Assembly (NCBI RefSeq): GCF_900188485.1
Contig: NZ_FZPH01000005.1
Span: 416,092-480,091 of the forward strand
Length of the DNA stretch: 64,000 bases
Direction of reading: 5' to 3'
Source: Asanoa hainanensis
Lineage (GTDB): Bacteria > Actinomycetota > Actinomycetes > Mycobacteriales > Micromonosporaceae
Shown here: positions 59,727 through 64,000 of the stretch, piece after piece
Layout of the letters: each line of letters opens with the position of its first letter
Numbering within the stretch: position 1 is the stretch's first letter
Program-made: the position numbers and the translations under genes
Notes under the pieces: model-generated
Seen by the model: only the letters and a program-made list of their open reading frames with translations
The model's database searches: none
What the model was told of the DNA's origin: nothing

Positions 59727-61161
59727 GGCGGACCTCCACGACCTGACCGCGCTCGAACAGGGTGCGGCGATCGCCAGCGGCGAGCTGACCAGTGCGGAGC
59801 TGGTCCAGCACTACCTGACCCGGGTGGCCGCGTTCGGCGACCGGGTCGGCGCCTTCGTGACCGTGACCGCCGACCAGGCCCGCGCCGAGGCAGCCGCGCT
59901 GGACAAAGCAGCCCGGAAAGGCCCGCTGCACGGCGTGCCGACCGCGATCAAAGACCTGACCATTACCGCCGGCGTACGCACGACGTTCGGCTCGGCGGCG
60001 TTCGCCGACTTCGTGCCGAACGTCGACGCCGACGTGGTGACCTACCTGCGCGCAGCCGGCACGGTGTCGCTGGGCAAGACGACCACATCGGAGTTCGGCA
60101 GCTCCTGCCACGCGGAGAGCCTGGTCGCACCGCCGGCCCGCAACCCGTGGGCGCTGGGCAACACGGCCGGCGGTTCCAGCGGCGGTGCGGCCGCAGCGGT
60201 CGCCGCCGGCCTGGTGGCGGTCGCGCAGGGCTCGGACGGCGGCGGCTCGGTGCGGATTCCGGCGGCGATCTGCGGCCTGGTCGGCTACAAGCCGAGCCGC
60301 GGCGTCGTCTCCGGCGGCCCGTTGGGCTCGGCCGGGTTCGGCCTGCCCACGCACGGCGCGATCGCCCGCACGGTGACCGACGCCGCCGCCTTCCTCGACG
60401 CGATGGCGGTGCCGACGCTCGGCGAGCCCTACCTGGCGCCGCCCGCTCCCGGCGGCGGCTACCTCGGTGCCGCGCGCACGGCCGCACCGGGACCGCTGCG
60501 GATCGGCCGGTTCACCACGCCGATGCTGGTCGACACGCCCGTCGACCCGGCCTGCGTAACCGCCGTCGACGACGCGGCGGCCGCGCTGGCCGGCGCCGGG
60601 CACCGAGTCGAAGAGGTCGCGGCGCCACTGACGCCCGACATGTGGCCGCTGTTCGAGACGCTCTGGTACGTGCTGTCGCTGGCACCCGTACCCCCGGCGG
60701 CGGAGCCGTCGCTGTTGCCCCTGACCCGCTACCTGCGCGCCCGGGGCGAGACGGTCGGCGCCGGCCAGCTGATCGCGGTGCTGGCCGAGCTGCAGACCCG
60801 GGTGCGCCAGGGACTGGCCCGGCTCGCCGGCTACGACGTGTTGCTCAGCCCGACACTCGCGGTGCCGCAGGCCGAGCTCGGTTGGTTCACGGAAGCGGAC
60901 GAACCGGGTGAGGATTTCGACCGCCAGCGGCGCTTCTCGCCGTTCTGTGCGATCTTCAACGTGACCGGCCAACCGTCGGTGAGCGTGCCGACCGGCGCGA
61001 CCGCCGACGGTCTTCCGGTCGGTGTCCTGTGCAGCGGGCGCTACGGCGACGACGCGCGTTTGCTGGCCCTCGCGGCGCAGCTCGAGCGGATCGCCGGGCG
61101 TGTTGATCGCCACCCGGCGATCTGGACGGACGCGCCCTCCGCTACCGTGAACGGCGTCTGA
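59725..61161 (+). CDS. Amidase (amidase-signature family)
   Basis: 478 residues. Catalytic Ser-cisSer-Lys set visible: Lys76 in PTAIKDLT, Ser151/152 in GNTAGGSSGG, and Ser175 in GSDGGGSVRIPA. These enzymes hydrolyse amide bonds of varied small molecules; GatA is excluded because no gatB/gatC is near. ATG 59725 (or 59716) overlaps the kynU start; the two start codons share the palindrome CATG. Confidence 0.9.
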   Translation: MADLHDLTALEQGAAIASGELTSAELVQHYLTRVAAFGDRVGAFVTVTADQARAEAAALDKAARKGPLHGVPTAIKDLTITAGVRTTFGSAAFADFVPNVDADVVTYLRAAGTVSLGKTTTSEFGSSCHAESLVAPPARNPWALGNTAGGSSGGAAAAVAAGLVAVAQGSDGGGSVRIPAAICGLVGYKPSRGVVSGGPLGSAGFGLPTHGAIARTVTDAAAFLDAMAVPTLGEPYLAPPAPGGGYLGAARTAAPGPLRIGRFTTPMLVDTPVDPACVTAVDDAAAALAGAGHRVEEVAAPLTPDMWPLFETLWYVLSLAPVPPAAEPSLLPLTRYLRARGETVGAGQLIAVLAELQTRVRQGLARLAGYDVLLSPTLAVPQAELGWFTEADEPGEDFDRQRRFSPFCAIFNVTGQPSVSVPTGATADGLPVGVLCSGRYGDDARLLALAAQLERIAGRVDRHPAIWTDAPSATVNGV

Positions 61162-61189
61162 GCCGGTCGGCTTCGAAAGGGAGTTGGCG

Positions 61190-61519
61190 TTGTCAGTTAC
61201 CGAGACGGTGCTCTACTTCGTCATCATTCCGGGCGCCGCCGTCCTGGTGATCGCGGGGTTGGCGGCCGCGGGCGGCGGACCGCGCCCGAAGCGCTACCGG
61301 CCCGGTCGGCCGTACGACTTCCGGCCGGTCTGGTTCCTGTCCGCTCCGGAGTTGCTCTCCCACGCGCCGGAAGAGGCGGACTCCCACATGATCGAGGCGG
61401 GCGAGACCCGCGCGCTGTCCACCGCGCAGACGCCGTACGGCGGCCCGGTGGGCGCGATCGAGCCGGTGCCCTCCGCGGCGCCGGCGGGCAAGGTTGGAGG
61501 CGCAAGTGACCGCTGGTGA
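61190..61519 (+). CDS. Small single-pass membrane protein
   Basis: 109 residues starting with TTG 61190 (MSVTETVLYFVIIPGAAVL), six bases after GGGAG; the TTG at 61184 overlaps that spacing. An N-terminal helix (about 5-27) is followed by a cytoplasmic Pro/Gly-rich region with RPYDFRPVWFLSAPEL. Its end overlaps the DUF5130 gene by 14 bases. This pair is a recurring actinobacterial neighbourhood; function unknown. Confidence 0.75.
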   Translation: MSVTETVLYFVIIPGAAVLVIAGLAAAGGGPRPKRYRPGRPYDFRPVWFLSAPELLSHAPEEADSHMIEAGETRALSTAQTPYGGPVGAIEPVPSAAPAGKVGGASDRW

Positions 61520-61964
61520 GACCGGCCCTCTGCTGGCGCAGCACCCCGAGGCCCAGCAGCGCGCCGAGCTGATCGAGGAGCACAACTACGGCCAGCCCGA
61601 GGTGCTCGAGGGTCCGTTCAGCACCCGCCAGCTGCTCCGGCTCGACGAGGCGCTGCGCACCGCCGACCGGGCGACCGGGCTCGTCTTCTCCGTCTACGTC
61701 GGAGAGTTGGAGGAGCCGGTCCGCGGCCACGCCGAGCGGATGCACCAGCAGCTCCCCGACGTCGCGTCGGCCGTGCTGATCGCGGTCAGCCCCAACCAGC
61801 GGGTGCTCGAGGTCGTCACCGGCGGCGAGGCCCGCCGGCGCATCCCGGACCGCGACGCCAAGCTCGCGGCGCTGTCGATGGTGGCCGCCTTCGGTGGCGG
61901 CGACCTGGCCGGCGGCATCATCAGCGGCCTCGACCAGCTCGCCACCAGGGCGGGCCGCTCCTAG
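61506..61964 (+). CDS. DUF5130 (TPM-domain-like) protein
   Basis: 152 residues from GTG 61506, with GGAGG five bases ahead; the in-frame TTG at 61494 is less likely. It resembles DUF5130 proteins such as mycobacterial Rv2468c: EGPFSTRQLLRLDEALRTA, FSVYVGEL, VLEVVTGGEARRRIPDRD. No signal peptide or membrane helix. Function is unknown; the fold may be TPM-like. A terminator follows. Confidence 0.8.
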   Translation: MTAGETGPLLAQHPEAQQRAELIEEHNYGQPEVLEGPFSTRQLLRLDEALRTADRATGLVFSVYVGELEEPVRGHAERMHQQLPDVASAVLIAVSPNQRVLEVVTGGEARRRIPDRDAKLAALSMVAAFGGGDLAGGIISGLDQLATRAGRS

Positions 61965-61975
61965 GTTCTTCCCCG

Positions 61976-62003
61976 AAAGGCCCGGCCACGTGCCGGGCCT
62001 TTT
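61976..62003 (+). terminator. Rho-independent-type terminator
   Basis: AAAGGCCCGGC (61976-61986), loop CACGT, GCCGGGCCTTT (61992-62002), then T. A perfect 11-bp stem 11 bases after the DUF5130 stop, with the clearest T-ending terminator shape in the window. Confidence 0.9.
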
Positions 62004-62072
62004 CGTCTGTGTGGTGGCAGGCACAGCCCCACGTGAATGGGTCTCGGATCCCGGCCTGGCAGGATGGAAGGC

Positions 62073-62492
62073 GTGACTGCACAAGGCAAGGACGAGCCGA
62101 CCTTCTACGAGCTCGTCGGGGGTGAGCCGACCTTCCGCAAGCTGGTCGCCCGCTTCTACGAGGGCGTGGCGGACGACACGCTGCTGCGGCCGCTCTACCC
62201 CGAGGAAGACCTGGGGCCGGCGACCGAGCGACTCACGTTGTTCCTGATGCAGTACTGGGGTGGTCCCAACACGTACTCCGCCACCCGCGGGCACCCCCGG
62301 CTGCGGATGCGGCACGCCCCCTTCCGGGTCGGTCCGGAGGAGCGGGACGCCTGGCTGCGGCACATGCGCGACGCCGTCGACTCGCTCGACCTGCCGGCCG
62401 ACCAGGAGCGGACCCTCTGGGACTACCTGGAGCGGGCGGCGTACTTCATGGTCAACACGATGGACGACCCAGCCGCCACAAATCCGACATAA
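62073..62492 (+). CDS. glbO: Truncated haemoglobin, group II (HbO type)
   Basis: 139 residues from GTG 62073. Very similar to M. tuberculosis trHb[21 protein letters not shown] with Tyr B10 (Tyr29), LYPEEDL with Tyr CD1 (Tyr42), [10 protein letters not shown], and [11 protein letters not shown] with the proximal His81. Trp94 occupies the G8 position. Binds O2 in the cytoplasm; involved in oxygen or NO chemistry and redox. Confidence 0.95.
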   Translation: MTAQGKDEPTFYELVGGEPTFRKLVARFYEGVADDTLLRPLYPEEDLGPATERLTLFLMQYWGGPNTYSATRGHPRLRMRHAPFRVGPEERDAWLRHMRDAVDSLDLPADQERTLWDYLERAAYFMVNTMDDPAATNPT

Positions 62493-62582
62493 TCGCATCG
62501 CAGGGCACTTCTCGGTCGTTGATCCAGACGACCGCCGCCGCGGAGGGATCGTGGGGGCCACACCCCGAGGAGCCTCGCCCGC

Positions 62583-63839
62583 ATGCGCCGCCGACTCATC
62601 GCCGCCGCCGTGGTCATCGCCGCCGGAATCGCCGGCGCCCTGCCCGCCGTCGCGGACGTGGCCCAGCCGACCGTCGTGACGGCGGACCCGGTCGACTTCA
62701 CGCCGCACGCGCTGGACGGCACCGTCCGCGCGATCGCGGCGGTCGGCAACACGATCGTCGTCGGCGGCACCTTCACCAGCGTCGCCAACGAGGGCGGCTT
62801 CCGGTCGGTCCGCCGGCCGTACCTGTTCGCGTTCGACGCGAAGTCCGGTGAGATCCGCACCGGCTTCGCCCCGACGGTCGACGGCGCGGTCTACGCGCTC
62901 GCCGCGGGCCCGGACAACAGCGTCTACGTCGGCGGCGCGTTCCGCACCGTCAACGGCGCCTCGGCGCGCGGCCTGACCCGCCTGTCGGTGGGCAACGGCG
63001 CCCGCGTGAAGCCGTTCAACGCCGAGATCAACTGGGGCGACGTGCGTACGCTCGCGGTCAACGGCAAGCGTCTCTACGCGGGCGGCCCGTTCTCCGCGAT
63101 CAACGGGGTCAACCGGGCCGGCCTGGCCCGCCTCGACGGGGTCAGCGGCGCCGTCGACGCCGGTTTCGACGCCAAGCTCACGGCCACCGAGATGGCCCGC
63201 GTCCGGGTCGAGGACATGGCCCTGTCGCCCGACGGCCGCCGCCTGGTCGCGGTCGGCGCGATCACCCACGCCGCGGGCCAGCCCCGCCACCAGCTCGCGG
63301 TGCTCGACGTCTCCGGCGCGAAGGCGGTGGTCGCCAACTGGTACACGGACGCGTTCCGGACGCAGTGCGACACGTCGCTGGACACGTACCTGCGCGGGGT
63401 CGACTACTCCCCCGACGGCGCGTACTTCGTCACCGTCACCACCGGCGCCCTGACGGGCCCGGGCAAGATGTGCGACTCGGCGGCCCGCTTCGAGAGCGCC
63501 GGCACGGGCGCCCACAAGCCGACCTGGGTCAACCACACGGGCGGCAACACCCTGTTCTCGGTGTCGGTGACGGGCGCGGCGGTCTACGTGGGCGGCCACC
63601 AGCAGTGGCTCGACAACCCGAAGGGCAAGAAGAGCAAGGGCCCGGGCGCCGTCGACCGCCCCGGCATCGGCGCCATCAACCCGAAGACCGGCAAGGCCCT
63701 GCCCTGGAACCCGACCCGCAGCCGAGGCGTCGGCGCCCGCGCCATCGTCGCCACCAAAACCGGCCTCTACGTAGGCTCCGACACCGACAAACTCGCCAAG
63801 GAATACCACGGACGCATCGGGATGTTCCCGCTCCCGTAA
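62583..63839 (+). CDS. Secreted beta-propeller-like protein (delta-60 repeat type)
   Basis: 418 residues with a signal peptide (MRRRLIAAAVVIAAGIAGALPAVA). The mature part has repeated blades: TIVVGGTFTSVANEGG, SVYVGGAFRTVNGAS, RLYAGGPFSAINGV, AVYVGGHQQWLDN and GLYVGSDTD, the GG(T/A)F pattern of delta-60/DUF5122 repeats. Two Cys (TQCDT and GKMCDS) may pair. No anchor, so it is probably released. Function unknown. The 160 bases after its stop hold only short direct repeats of AAGATCGAGG and no recognisable feature. Confidence 0.85.
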   Translation: MRRRLIAAAVVIAAGIAGALPAVADVAQPTVVTADPVDFTPHALDGTVRAIAAVGNTIVVGGTFTSVANEGGFRSVRRPYLFAFDAKSGEIRTGFAPTVDGAVYALAAGPDNSVYVGGAFRTVNGASARGLTRLSVGNGARVKPFNAEINWGDVRTLAVNGKRLYAGGPFSAINGVNRAGLARLDGVSGAVDAGFDAKLTATEMARVRVEDMALSPDGRRLVAVGAITHAAGQPRHQLAVLDVSGAKAVVANWYTDAFRTQCDTSLDTYLRGVDYSPDGAYFVTVTTGALTGPGKMCDSAARFESAGTGAHKPTWVNHTGGNTLFSVSVTGAAVYVGGHQQWLDNPKGKKSKGPGAVDRPGIGAINPKTGKALPWNPTRSRGVGARAIVATKTGLYVGSDTDKLAKEYHGRIGMFPLP

Positions 63840-64000
63840 TCGATCAAATTCAAAAGCAAGATCGAGGGCAAGATCGAGGAGCGGTCCCGGGTCCGCGGTG
63901 GTCCGGACCGTCGCTCCCGGCGCCCCTCTGTCAAGAGGGGGTTGGTTAGGGTGTGGTTTGGCGGGTCCGGGATGTGACTTGTCCGAAGTGTCGATCTTGG

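Noticed and set aside
58644..60911. A 755-codon plus-strand open frame opposite kynU and running into the amidase gene
   Set aside because: No domain; kynU and amidase catalytic motifs fix the true frames.
61224..63809. An 861-codon minus-strand open frame
   Set aside because: Antisense to the DUF5130 gene, globin and propeller genes, all of which show family motifs.
63840..64000. Short AAGATCGAGG direct repeats at the end of the window
   Set aside because: Only two copies close together; no gene or structured element can be supported.

Overview
The DNA is very GC-rich and dense with GTG and TTG starts and GGAGG-type ribosome binding sites. It encodes a ClpP1/ClpP2 pair, a mycothiol-type nitroreductase, a class F sortase and a truncated haemoglobin O. 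I infer a high-GC actinomycete, most likely of the Micromonosporaceae. No plasmid, phage or insertion-sequence genes were seen.

Layout. (1) 1-3.3 kb: the end of a sugar ABC permease operon, whose second permease is broken by a one-base frameshift, then a methyltransferase and a nitrilase. (2) 3.3-7.6 kb: tig, clpP1, clpP2 and clpX on the minus strand, with a ClgR-like box before clpP1, then tRNA-Pro. (3) 7.9-14.5 kb: a two-component system facing a TAXI binding protein, tRNA-Gly, and a small AT-richer accessory patch. (4) 14.6-25.5 kb: nine minus-strand genes, mostly overlapping by 4 nt, forming a Pel-like exopolysaccharide operon: secreted deacetylase, PelF-like glycosyltransferase, multi-pass membrane protein, sugar-nucleotide genes and two GH114-type proteins. 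(5) 26-38.4 kb: accessory genes, including an orphan HypX/HoxX homologue, a cold-shock gene with an internal stop, an FAD oxidoreductase/AAA regulator/NNMT-like methyltransferase group with a shared 13-bp repeat, and an AbiE-type toxin-antitoxin pair. (6) 38.4-45.5 kb: pepN, mycothiol nitroreductase, DUF1015, rpiB and an Eis-type acetyltransferase. (7) 45.5-56 kb: two glycosyltransferases, two MFS transporters, a TetR/reductase pair with clear operators, three repeat tracts, an MscS channel and an HNH endonuclease. (8) 56-64 kb: class F sortase with a probable surface protein, kynureninase, amidase, DUF5130, haemoglobin O and a secreted beta-propeller protein.

The order clpX-clpP2-clpP1-tig ... 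pepN-nitroreductase-rpiB ... HNH-DUF5130-glbO recalls the M. tuberculosis Rv2457c-Rv2470 neighbourhood. The window therefore looks like a conserved core block into which about 30 kb of lineage-specific genes, including the Pel-like operon, have been placed. The Pel-like operon is the strongest candidate for an under-described system: PelA's hydrolase and deacetylase activities are on separate genes, and no PelD, PelE, PelB or PelC equivalent is visible.
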